From Oppiella nova (taxonomy: Eukaryota > Arthropoda > Arachnida > Sarcoptiformes > Oppiidae): a stretch of DNA of 21,352 nt. A program made the translations under genes and the position numbers. Every line of letters starts with the position of its first letter. Position 1 is the first letter of the stretch. The notes under the pieces are model-generated. The model did no database searches, was not told the DNA's origin, and saw only the letters and a list, made by a program, of their open reading frames with translations. This document shows positions 1-9,328 of the stretch, in pieces. The stretch covers positions 1 to 21,352 of the forward strand of contig CAJPVJ010000691.1 in the NCBI GenBank assembly GCA_905397405.1. The letters run 5' to 3'.

Positions 1-993
1 AATAGCATTTTTGTGACAATTTATGTTTGATGTCAACCTTCAAAGCAATTACGAGTACAGGAAAACTTAATTTATAACAAAAACACATCAAATGAATCTT
101 ACATTATATCGAAATGCTTTTCAAAATGACCAGAAATTCATTTGAATACAAATTCTGTGGATGTATTAATACTGTAAAGTTTACAGTGTAAACTCCCCTT
201 TTTATTTCATAAATCCATGTTTTTATTGAATGTGGTATATATAGAATAATTCTATAATATTTATTGTCACTTATTTAGCTTATTAAAGCCAAATAATTTA
301 TTACTGATGATATAAGTTTTCAAGCTATAAAAGGTGACCACAAAATCTGGGTTCATTATGATTGTGTAACAAATTGAAACAATAATAATTATTGCTACAC
401 TGTTACATTCAATGTTAGCTACAGTCAACATTCTTACTGTACAACAATTTGTGCTAATATTATGATAATACTGTATTAATATTTTCAATTGAATACTATG
501 TACCGGTAGATAAGTACTGTAATATAGAATATTCCTTTATTTTATTACTGCATATAAAATAAAATACCGTTAAAATTCATTAACAAATTAAATAAGAATT
601 TAAAATTAAAAGTTCTCAATGTTTAAAATTAATTACACATTACAATATAATATATTGAATATATCCAATTATGAATTACTGAAGTGAAAATCCTATAAAT
701 TAATTTAAAATAGTGTAATTTACCAATGAAAGTAGTACTAGTTTAAAATGAGATTTCTTGATACTTGATTAATTATGTATTAGATTTACTACTGTAGTTA
801 GTAGATTTAACCAAATTTGCCAAATATTATCGATATATTATATTATAGAGAGCTATCTTACTTACAGTATTACGGAATTGCGTTGACGTAGAGTTAATGT
901 GGATTAAGTCTAAATGAATGAATTGAATGAATAGATGATTATGGAGTATGTATTCAATACAATATTAAACTCAATTTCCAATGCATGCAACAG
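1..993. other. AT-rich non-coding stretch, probably an intron of QDPR
   Basis: No believable coding exon is visible on either strand. The stretch is strongly AT-rich and scattered with copies of the word TACTGTA or its complement (170, 435, 469, 515, 790, 863), one 17-bp palindrome (171-187) and one TATCGATA (827-834). It ends in an apparent splice acceptor, ...caacag at 988-993, just before the first recognisable QDPR exon, so it is probably the 3' part of a long intron. It could instead be intergenic if the gene is broken. Confidence 0.6.
171..187. repeat. 17-bp palindrome ACTGTAAA-G-TTTACAGT
   Basis: Perfect 8-base arms around one central base. It shares the outer half-sites ACTGTA...TACAGT, at the same spacing, with the palindrome at 21336-21352. 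Confidence 0.9.
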
Positions 994-1764
994 TGGGTGA
1001 CATCCGTTGATTTAGTAGCCAATAGTGAGGCCAATGAGAATGTGGTCATTAAGAATACCAATGAGTGGACCACTCAGGAGAAAGAAGTGGTCGATGGGGT
1101 GACCGACGTATTGGACGGCAATAAAGTGGATGCCGTGGTGTGTGTGGCCGGCGGGTGGGCCGGAGGTTCCTCTTCATCCGAAGGTTTCATATGAATGCAA
1201 AACTTGGGAATAAATTTTTAAGTAACGTTTCATTGATTTGATAGATTTTGTCAAGAATACAGATCTGATGATCAAACAGAGTCTCTGGAGTTCTGTAATC
1301 TCAGCCAAATTGGCCTCAAATTTCTTGAGCGAAGGCGGACTCTTGGCACTGACCGGAGCCAAAGCCGCACTCGACGCCACTCCAGGTTTGATATACCAAT
1401 GAATTGAACCAATTGTTTGTTTTATATTATAACCAGTTATTTGCGTGATTTGTTTACAGGAATGATTGGCTATGGGTTAGCAAAAGCATCGGTTCATCAC
1501 TTAGTGAAGAGTTTAAGTGATAAGAAGGGCGGCCTTCCAAAGAGCTCAACCGTATTGGCCATTCTTCCGGTCACTTTTGACACTCCAATGAACCGCAAGT
1601 TTATGCCGGGTGGAGACACCTCTAAGTGGACGCCATTAGAATTTGCGGCCGAATTGATGTGGAAATGGGCCGACAATTCAGACAATAGACCCAAAACGGG
1701 AACATTAGTCGCGTTGGTCACCAACGATGGACAGACAGAACTTGTGGTCGATTCCGAGAAATAA
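994..1764 (+). CDS. QDPR: Dihydropteridine reductase, 5'-partial (3 exons visible)
   Basis: NADH-dependent short-chain dehydrogenase that regenerates tetrahydrobiopterin from quinonoid dihydrobiopterin, the cofactor of the aromatic amino acid hydroxylases; cytosolic. Visible exons are 994-1183, 1245-1385 and 1460-1764; the introns are 61 and 74 bp and phase is kept at both. Family landmarks are [10 protein letters not shown], the CVAGGWAGG block, the catalytic YxxxK in [10 protein letters not shown], and [12 protein letters not shown] near the C-terminus. The N-terminal Rossmann glycine motif (GGRGALG in relatives) is absent. An ATG at 985 lies in frame but would give a protein without its NADH-binding start. 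I therefore read 988-993 as a splice acceptor, with exon 1 left of the window. Both donors are unusual (G|GTTTCA, G|GTTTGA). Identity is very likely; completeness of the gene is not shown. Confidence 0.9.
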
Positions 1765-1847
1765 CTCTTTGATTCCTATAATTACTGCATTTCAACGAAT
1801 TTGTTGTTTATTGTTAACATTCCGCTCAATGTTTACTACTTTAGGAT

Positions 1848-1853
1848 TTTATT
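1848..1853 (-). terminator. Candidate poly(A) signal for SERAC1
   Basis: TTTATT on the + strand reads AATAAA on the - strand, about 140 bases past the SERAC1 stop. A second copy is at 1807-1812. Both lie in the presumed 3' UTR of QDPR on the other strand. Confidence 0.45.
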
Positions 1854-1991
1854 TTGGAATAGTTTGCATGAATTTATCACAAATTGTTAAATGGTATAAA
1901 AATCTCAGTTTTTAAAAATGTCAAAATGTTTTGTGAAAATTGGTGAAGTATTTTAGTAACAAATTACAATACAGTATAATTGAGATAATGT

Positions 1992-4072
1992 TTATGTGAA
2001 TGTAGACGACAATAAAACTGATATTTTATCGTCACTCCCATCGCCATCGCCTTTATTTCTATTGACAATACTTTTGATGAAATGCAAAACCATTCGATAA
2101 CTATCGGAAGTCTTGTGTTTTGGTTTACAACTATTGAAATGATTTTCATCTAAGAGATGGAAGTGACCGATGTCTGGGTTTGCAGAGTCTTTGGGCACTT
2201 GAATGGCACAAACATTAGATATACAGTAAATGACTATGAGATTCAGACATTACCTAACAGTCGGTTCCACTTAAAAGGACGCTGAAGAATACTACTCTTA
2301 AGAGTTTCACCGAAACTCAGACAAGCGATTCCTTGAGTTTCAATCATTTTCACAAATCTTTCGTGAAGTGAAAGAAGAGATTTTGAACCTTTCCTGAGTT
2401 CCAAGAGTTCACTCGACGGGGATATAATTCTCTGGAGATAAGGGGTCCAAACGGCTATATCTGAGCCCTTATGTGGAACTGAATAGAAGACTATTCCTTT
2501 GGTTTGGTTTAGTATTGGCTTAAGCTTCGGATCATTACTTTCATTGATATCGACGAGCATTTGTTTGACAATTAGTCCTCCCATTGAATGCGTTATCCAA
2601 ATGATGGGCTTTTCTCCGACTCTACTCGAGAGCAAGTCTTTTAATAACTGAGAACTTCTTTGTTTTAAAGTGAAAACACTTGTGTTGTCCTGACATTCAA
2701 TATTCCAATTACTGACAAATGTCTGGTAATTCACAGATAGTAATCGTAAGTTTGGCACTTCTGCTGCGAGCCATGTTTGAGGCCAACATCGGGTATAAGC
2801 ATTGGTATCTTTTTCTGTATCACATTGTCTCCATGTCTTGAAAGTACCGCCGAGTAATCCGTGAACCATAACTATATCAAAGTTCTTGTTGGATGTGTCG
2901 TAATATAAAGGATGCAATAAGTATATGGATTCGGGAAACAAGTGGTCACTCGAGTCTTCACTTAAATTGTGGAGTATTTTGGCCGCAGAGAGACTCCACT
3001 CGAGTCGATCCGATTGAAGCCAATCAACTAATACTGCGAACCAATTAGTGGACCAAAAGTGTGAGTGAAACTCCTTGTGAACGCTGAGGTTAGCCAATGT
3101 CTGTGCGACCCAGTCGTGGACTTTCTCATCAGAGAAATTGTTTCGCAAATAATGCAAAACCAGAAACAATCCGCTGTCGACCAGTGTTTGGCACTGAGTT
3201 TTGTCGTACAGAATATTCTGACCGATTGCCTGTAAGTAAAGCCAATCCACTTCCGGAGTTTTGTGACTCAAAAGTGATTTAAAGAAGTTATGGATGTCAT
3301 TGAAATCAATGGATTCATCCAATTGTCGAGAATGTCGTCCTCTTTCCAACATTTCAATTGATAATTCAGTGAATAGTTTAGTGCATTCAGAGCAGTGGTC
3401 ACCGGATTTGTGGGCCTTTTTGAACATATTTAGTAGAAATTGGTTAAAATCATAGACCGGTTCAGGACTAGTAGTTGTTCTCAAGAAATGAGTCTTCAGT
3501 GGCGGCAAAAAGAGTTTGGAGGACACGCCTGGAGTTCGGGCCAGACGTAGACCAGTCTTGAAATGACAGTTTTGGGCGATTTCTCGGTATTGAAAGTCTG
3601 CACAATATATGCATTCAAAACTCAATTATGTTTTATGTATTAAATAAATTCAAATAAAGTCAAGAAAAGTGTAGACAAATTATAAAAACCATTGAAAAGA
3701 GTGGAAGTGATGGCAGAAAAGGCGGCCTCAGAGACCTGATTGTCACCACTTGTTGACTCAATTAATCCCAATAATTGCAAATGAGTTGAACTCGACTGCG
3801 AAGACCCGAAGTCCTCCGAGTAATCATTACTGAGCTCTTCAGTCAAATAAATATAATCTTTGTTCTCATCTAAAGACACGGATTTGATGTCATTCTTGGC
3901 GAAGAAGTTGTATTTTGTGACCAAACGATGGCTTAAATACCCGAAACTAAACAAACCATTTGAATGTTACGTTAATTTAAGTTTTATTAGACGTGAATAA
4001 AGACCTGGATATCAATGAAACGGATCCAATGGTCACATAAAGTGACTTTGATTTAAGAAATTTAAATTTCAT
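1992..4072 (-). CDS. SERAC1: SERAC1-like serine-hydrolase-fold protein, 4 exons, 624 aa
   Basis: SERAC1 proteins have a lipase-like alpha/beta-hydrolase domain and are linked to phosphatidylglycerol remodelling and cholesterol handling at mitochondria-ER contacts. Exons in transcript order are 4072-4005, 3946-3690, 3597-2254 and 2197-1992; introns are 58, 92 and 56 bp. Phases agree and sum to 625 codons; the human protein has about 654 residues. Exon 1 encodes a basic start and a hydrophobic stretch (MKFKFLKSKSLYVTIGSVSL), fitting a mitochondrial or membrane anchor. Armadillo-like helices fill the middle. The hydrolase part shows HGLLGG (His354), TWR, CWPQTWLA, nucleophile motif THSMGG (Ser446), FYSVPHKGS, and DENHFNSCKP with the likely catalytic His576. 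The last 20 residues, rich in Gly, Asp and Ser, extend past the usual family end. Exon 1 and the donors GTCTTT and GTTTTT are the least certain parts. Confidence 0.9.
2011..2016 (+). terminator. Candidate poly(A) signal for QDPR
   Basis: AATAAA on the + strand, about 250 bases after the QDPR stop. It lies inside the last coding exon of the convergent gene SERAC1, so the QDPR 3' end would run antisense into SERAC1. No closer AATAAA was seen after the QDPR stop. Confidence 0.45.
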
Positions 4073-4392
4073 GTCATTTGTGGTGAATTTGCGGTCAATT
4101 TGTGAGCACTTGTGTTGAGTTGACTGTAAATATTGTCACAAAACATATGATTTTTGTTGCGATACTTGTGTATCGATTGCAATGAAAACAACTTTTTGTT
4201 TACAAAAACGTGAGCTTTTGGGTGAAGTTTGTGTCAAATGAACACTCATTGCATTGCATTGCACTTCAAATGCACACAAACTTACAGTTAATTCATTTAA
4301 TTTGCAAACAAATAGTTGCAATATTTTGACAGTTTCTCAAAAATACATAAACTTTGAAATCTTGGTCACAGTTTGTGTCATTCAAGTCACAA
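4073..4392. promoter_or_regulatory. Divergent promoter region SERAC1 / ARH3
   Basis: The 320 bases between the two start codons hold no coding sequence and must contain both 5' ends. Visible items are an inverted repeat CGATAC-TTGT-GTATCG (4160-4175) overlapping TATCGATT (4171-4178, one base from the insect DRE site), and a forkhead-like TGTTTAC (4197-4203). No clear TATA box was seen. That the promoter is shared is inferred from the head-to-head arrangement. Confidence 0.6.
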
Positions 4393-5546
4393 ATGTCTTC
4401 TTCGGTGGCAAATCTGGTGAATAAGTTTCGCGGATGTCTTGCGGGCGGACTCATTGGCGACTGTCTGGGCTCACCCTTCGAGGCCGACAACCCTATCAGT
4501 CGATCGGTTTTGTATAACTTTCTGACCAAACAATTGGAGGAATCGGCCAAAAGTGAGACAAACCATCGCTGATATGATTGAGTGACTAATTGGTGTGCAT
4601 TTGAGTAGTGTTTCAGATGTTCCCCTTCACTGATGACACAGCGATGACTAAATCGATGGCCCAATCGTTCATTGAATTGAAACGCTTTGACGCCAAAGAT
4701 ATGGCCAAAAGGTTTTCCGTCGAGTACTTCAAAGACCCGAAGAGGGGATACGGAGGTAATGTCGTGGATGTGTTCGCGGCTTTACGGCACACCCATTACG
4801 AGTACCCCTACGAACCGGCGCGCCTTCAGTTCAATGGTTCGGGCAGTTATGGGAACGGAGGGGCGATGAGGACCAGTCCTGTGGCCCTCTTTGGCTTTCA
4901 CTTATCGGACGCCGAGTTAATAGAGTTGGCGACCAATTGCGCCAAAATCACTCATTCAAACCGAAACGGATATAACGGCGCTATTCTTCAATGTCTGGCC
5001 ATTCGCGAGGCTTTGCAGACACAGTCGTCGCCAACCGATCACTCATTTGATGTCAACGTATATCTCAATAGTTTGATCGAAAAGATGCAAAAAGTCGAGA
5101 CAACTATTTGTACGGAAACTGATAACAATGACTCGCATAATAAATCCAATGGAGTTCCCGAAACTCCATTTACTGATAAACTCAACAAAATTAAGAAAAT
5201 TTTTGAGAGCCAAACCAAAGTGAATGAATTGTCGGGAGAAAAGGTGGCCTATATTCTGGGCAATGATGTGTCGGCACTCAAGTCAGTCCCGTCTGCCATA
5301 TATTCCGTTTTGAGGGGTCAGACACCCATTGAGGCCTTCCAGAGTACGAACCCTTTTGTGCGGACACTATATTTCGCGTTATCATTGGGCGGTGACACCG
5401 ATACTATCGCCTCCATGGCCTGTAGTATTGCCGGCGCTCTCTATGGAAACGATTTGATTCCAAATCCTTTACGAAAACATTGTGAAGACATTGATTTGCT
5501 TATCAAATATTCCGAAGATTTGTATGATTTGGTGCCAAATAAGTAA
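4393..5546 (+). CDS. ADPRS: ADP-ribosylserine hydrolase ARH3, 2 exons, 365 aa
   Basis: ARH3 removes mono- and poly-ADP-ribose from serine of damaged-chromatin proteins, and hydrolyses O-acetyl-ADP-ribose, with two Mg ions; nucleus, cytosol and mitochondria. Exons are 4393-4552 and 4609-5546 (intron 56 bp); the family is about 363 residues. Metal and substrate residues are in place: GDCLGSPFE with Glu30, TDDTAM at 61-66, the glycine-rich GSYGNGGAMR, and GGDTDT with Asp316, Asp318 and Thr319. The start is the first ATG in the frame. The acceptor used is TAG at 4606-4608; a better-looking CAG eight bases downstream (4614-4616) would break the frame. It is divergent to SERAC1, and its 3' end meets MLH1 with only 109 bases between the stop codons. 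Confidence 0.95.
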
Positions 5547-5620
5547 CAGAAAACTCATAAAATTGTTTGAGAATTAAGTTTTATATTTAAAAACTAATTA
5601 ATGATTTAGAAAATAGAAAT

Positions 5621-5643
5621 TTTATTAAATTTACAGCAATAAA
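5621..5643. terminator. Interleaved poly(A) signals of ARH3 and MLH1
   Basis: AATAAA for ARH3 (+ strand) is at 5638-5643; TTTATT at 5621-5626 is AATAAA for MLH1 (- strand), about 30 bases past its stop. Cleavage 10-30 bases beyond each signal would make the two mRNAs overlap tail to tail, with the ARH3 end reaching or entering the MLH1 stop region at 5656. Confidence 0.6.
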
Positions 5644-5655
5644 TGTTTTGATTTA

Positions 5656-7837
5656 TTAACATCTTTCAAATACTTTATATAAATCCGAGAGTCTTGTTGT
5701 CACAAAAAATGTTGAATTATCTGAAAGTCGTTTTGGCGGACATAGGAGTTGTTTGTATTTGGGATATATAACACTTTCGACAACTTTAGCCCACTTTTGA
5801 TGATCTAAATTGGAGTTGAATTTGTTGGGAGGCTTTGCATAGAAATTGGCCAAAACTTTGCCAATACTTTCAAAGCATTCCTTCTCTTTATCCCAATTGA
5901 CATCTTTTGCCAAACTATAGAGAAATTGTGGTAAAAATGCAAAGTTGGGAATAAATCCCTCCAGAATTATGGGTAAACTAATCAATTGTCTGTCGGCGCT
6001 AATATCAAGTGAGAAGTAATCGGAAAGCATTTCACTCTTTCCCATAAGAATGGTCTCGATTTGGGTCACATCCAGTGTTTGACTGCTCTGAGTGTCGGAA
6101 TCTATGCTTTTATTCAGTTCTTCAATATATGGTTTCACTAAATCAGAGATTAGTAATGGTTTACGAAATCTAATTTTGGCGAAATTGCCGAAATCCACGA
6201 GAAAGAGCTGATAGAAGAGTTCGATATTCAGATTATAGGCGTTCACTAATAGCAGTTGTGTCTCGAATTGAAACAAAACAAACGTCTCGTCAGCGCACCC
6301 GACATAAGACGAGTTACATATCATCTCCTGAAGACGACTATCACTCTCTTCGGACACCTTTTGTCGAAGGGATGAAACACTGTTCAGTTTGAGATCTCTT
6401 CTACTTTTATTCATTTTCTTTGCATTCAATAAGTATTCGTCGATTTTTCTGTCTTTACTATCGGTGCGGATCTGTTTGTGTGGTCTCTTAGGAGTAGTCT
6501 CTGTGTGCGACACTTTAGGACTCTTTCTATTCATTTGAACGCATTTTTCATTTGTGTTTCTCTTAGGACTTTCATCGACCGATGCCATCGAGATCTGGGA
6601 AAACGATGCATTGATCAGAGGATTTGGTTCAGTATTCAAACGACGTGTTTCTCTGCCGTCTGTGAGTTTGCTTTCAATGATTTGCACAACTTTTTCACAA
6701 ATTTCCTGTTCGTGAAGGAAATGGACTTCATTTTTGGTGGGATGGACGTTGACGTCAACATTCTTTGGATCGATTTTTATGTCCAAATACACAAATGGAT
6801 GACAACTCTTCAGCAGATAATTACTGTAAACCAAATCAATGGCTTTCTTAAGTGATGAGCACTCGACTAATCGGTTGTTAATAAACAAAATGAATACAAA
6901 ACTCTTTTGATGGATATTCTGATTGGAAGTAAAGCCAGTCATAGAAAACTTAAGTCGATTCGAGTCTTCAAATGAGAGTTCACTCAAATTGTTGGCAATG
7001 TTTGCGCCATAGAGTCCTCTAATGTTTTCAATGCTTTTGTTCTCTATATTTGTATTCAAATCACAATTGTCTCCAAATTTCTTGAGAGAAAAGGCGGCTT
7101 TGTTTGAGTTATTGACCGCATATTTGGTTAATAACTCGAGAATGAGATTATATTCGTGTGAATAGGAATTCAATGCATTCTTTCTCATCACTAAGTTATA
7201 GAAAAGGTTTTCCACAGTAATCACTGTCCCGTCGTTGGCAGCCATGGGAACCACATTTGATTTGGGCTTTCCGTCAGTGAATTGTAGTTTAAATCCACAA
7301 AATTGTTGCGAAGTTTTCGTCAAAATGCTTACATAAGAGATATGACTGATTGCCGCCAATGCCTCACCTCTGAAGCCATACGTCTGCATCTCAAGCAAGT
7401 CTTCAAACACTTGTAGCTTAGATGTCGTGAACCGCTCGCAGACTATCTCTAAGTCTTCTTTCTGTACCACAAATCAAACAATTGATCCAAACGTTTGATA
7501 CTTAAGTATTTGAAAAGTAAATCAATTCATTACACGAATACCACATCCATTGTCTTGAATGACAATTGATTTCATTCCTCCATCCTTGACGGTCACCTCA
7601 ATGGCTGTGGCGTTGGCGTCCAGACTGTCAACACATCATTCAATTGGTATCAATGTCTTAGTGGTAACCAATGTCTTAGTGGAACCAATTGGTGACAAAC
7701 CTGTTCTCAATCAGCTCTTTGACAACATTGACGGGTCTGTGGATCACTTCTCCGGCATTTATTCTGGAGACCACTGTTTCGTCCAATTTTCTGATGGCTT
7801 TGGGATAATTGAGTGGTAAAGTGGCAAAAGAAGACAT
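5656..7837 (-). CDS. MLH1: DNA mismatch repair protein MLH1, 3 exons, 677 aa
   Basis: MLH1 is the common subunit of the MutL heterodimers (with PMS2/PMS1 or MLH3) that act after MutS mismatch recognition, and in meiotic crossing over; nuclear. Exons are 7837-7701, 7624-7534 and 7461-5656; introns are 76 and 72 bp. All GHKL ATPase motifs are intact: KELIENSLDA (Glu41, Asn45), DNGCGIR (70-76), ERFTTSK, and YGFRGEAL (about 104-111), plus [14 protein letters not shown] late in the N-terminal domain. The C-terminal dimerisation domain ends in the conserved FERC; in yeast this last Cys contributes to the partner's endonuclease site. It is shorter than human MLH1 (756), mainly in the linker around residues 345-450. 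The start at 7837 puts the conserved RRLDE-like block close to the N-terminus as in relatives. Confidence 0.97.
7651..7686. repeat. 18-bp tandem duplication inside MLH1 intron 1
   Basis: Two copies of an 18-base unit, CAATGTCTTAGTGGTAAC (7651-7668) and CAATGTCTTAGTGGAACC (7669-7686), differ at two positions. They make up about half of the 76-bp intron (7625-7700) and end next to the palindrome CCAATTGG. Confidence 0.9.
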
Positions 7838-8066
7838 CACTGCATAGGATCTGACCACTGATTTGACGATCAAAATGCAAAACCAAATGAACTTTGATTT
7901 CCAATTCACAGTCAGTTTCAAAGTTTGAGTCAATCATTGGTTTCTATGACAACAAAGTATACAAACTTTTGTGTTCACAACAAATCACATGTTTTTTGAT
8001 GACTTTTAAAGTTTACATGAATTTTGAGTTCAATTCATATATAATTGAATTAATTGTGTGTTTGAA
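7838..8066. promoter_or_regulatory. Divergent promoter region MLH1 / SRRD
   Basis: 229 bases separate the two start codons. Visible items are an exact AP-1-type TGAGTCA (7926-7932) and an inverted repeat TTCAATT-7nt-AATTGAA (8029-8049) whose loop is ATATAT-like, directly upstream of the SRRD ATG. No function is shown for either. Confidence 0.55.
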
Positions 8067-8957
8067 ATGTCTTTGAATTGTGAGACAAACGATGGATTCA
8101 TTTGTGTCAACACCACAAGAAGTCGGAGACAACGAAATCGACGCAAATATAAGATAAGCGGAAATGCATTGAAATTATTGAATGATTTGAAAGCGATTTC
8201 AAAGGAAAGTGTTTTGGATTTGAATGAAATGAAGACTAAAATGGATTCATGTGTTGAAGACCTAAATGGCAGCCATTTTTCGGATCACGTCTTGTGTGCA
8301 ATCAACACATGCTTTGACCGAAAGTATGGCACAAATGGCTCACTCTTGGTGTCGAAAATATCTCATATTATTTGTTACGGTTTGGGAAACTTCTCCACAA
8401 GTATTGACTCTTTATATCAATTATCACTTCTTCTCATTCTTCGCCAGTTTTGTCCAAAAACTCCTGAAGTTTTGATTTTTGATCCCATTTTCACTCAAAA
8501 TGAGATTCAATTTCTTGAAAATGGATTAAAATTTAAAATGATTGAAATGAATGAACAGTGTATGCATTCAATTGACTCTTCAGTGGATCAAATGGTGATG
8601 TTTTTTATGCCTCATTGCGACAAAAGTCTCTTCAATAACCTCTTGTGGTCTAATTGGACGACAAGACAATTGAATCAAATGATTATATTTGGCAATAGTT
8701 TTCATCAAATGATAGAAACCATTGCATCGGTTAGTAGTGCTCAACAAGACTTGAATTATTTGTTTAATATTACAAATTGTGGTGATTTTACAAATGTTTT
8801 GATTGAAACCAATATTGACAATAATTTTTGTCCCAAAAATATATTCAATGATTTGTCTATTCATGCATTCAATGGACAATATATTAGCGAAGATAGTCTT
8901 CAAAAGTGTTATGAAAATCATAAACCTATTTATGAAGACTCTGGAGATGTCTTGTAA
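8067..8957 (+). CDS. SRRD: SRR1-domain protein (SRRD), single exon, 296 aa
   Basis: Member of the eukaryotic SRR1 family, named from the Arabidopsis light-signalling and clock gene; animal members have been tied to haem-related and circadian regulation, but the biochemical activity is poorly defined. An Arg-rich start (residues 18-27) resembles a nuclear localisation signal. The SRR1 domain shows YGLGNF (104-109), IFDPIFTQNE (about 138-146), FFMPHC (179-184), NNLLWSNW (190-197) and IIFGNSF (206-212), in family order. I chose the ATG at 8067. There is no intron. It lies head to head with MLH1 and is more AT-rich than GINS2 or ARH3. Family assignment is confident; function in this organism is not inferable. 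Confidence 0.9.
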   Translation: MSLNCETNDGFICVNTTRSRRQRNRRKYKISGNALKLLNDLKAISKESVLDLNEMKTKMDSCVEDLNGSHFSDHVLCAINTCFDRKYGTNGSLLVSKISHIICYGLGNFSTSIDSLYQLSLLLILRQFCPKTPEVLIFDPIFTQNEIQFLENGLKFKMIEMNEQCMHSIDSSVDQMVMFFMPHCDKSLFNNLLWSNWTTRQLNQMIIFGNSFHQMIETIASVSSAQQDLNYLFNITNCGDFTNVLIETNIDNNFCPKNIFNDLSIHAFNGQYISEDSLQKCYENHKPIYEDSGDVL

Positions 8958-9328
8958 TTGTTTTGTATATTTTTAGTTATTTGTAATTTTATTACACAAT
9001 CAAATTGTTTAATTTTCAATGAATAAATAAATGAATTATTGCTTTATTTCTAATTATTTATTGAAATTCTGTAATTTTTATATAAATTGCATCCAGTACC
9101 AATTCTTGTAATTCTTAGATTTTAAACTTTGCGCTTTATTTGATATATTGATTACAACATGTGATTCGTGTGAATGAATTCTGTAAGAATAAAATATTTT
9201 AAATATTCTGTTGTCACAATTTCCGATATACTGTATTATTATAATAACTAAAATATTAAAAATTATAATTATTTATTTATTTCATTTAAAAATTGGTGAC
9301 GTTTTAATAGCAATTACTTTCTATAATA
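8958..9328. other. AT-rich spacer: SRRD 3' UTR and sialyltransferase 5' region
   Basis: Non-coding and very AT-rich. A poly(A) signal for SRRD (AATAAA, 9022-9027, overlapping a second copy) lies 65 bases past its stop. One TACTGTA is at 9229-9235. A TAG in frame with the next gene (9308-9310) shows that its reading frame cannot extend upstream without splicing. No clear promoter motif was seen. Confidence 0.6.

Noticed and set aside
267-488. 73-codon open frame on the - strand in the left spacer
   Set aside because: AT-rich Ile/Asn/Tyr composition, no family motif and no splice context; typical chance frame in AT-rich DNA.
985-993. ATG at 985 as the QDPR start codon
   Set aside because: It would remove the NADH-binding loop required in this family, and the ATG sits in the acceptor-like sequence ...gcatgcaacag.
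1174-1380. Open frames on the - strand across QDPR exons (also 1497-1724)
   Set aside because: They lie opposite well-conserved QDPR coding sequence and have no similarity of their own.
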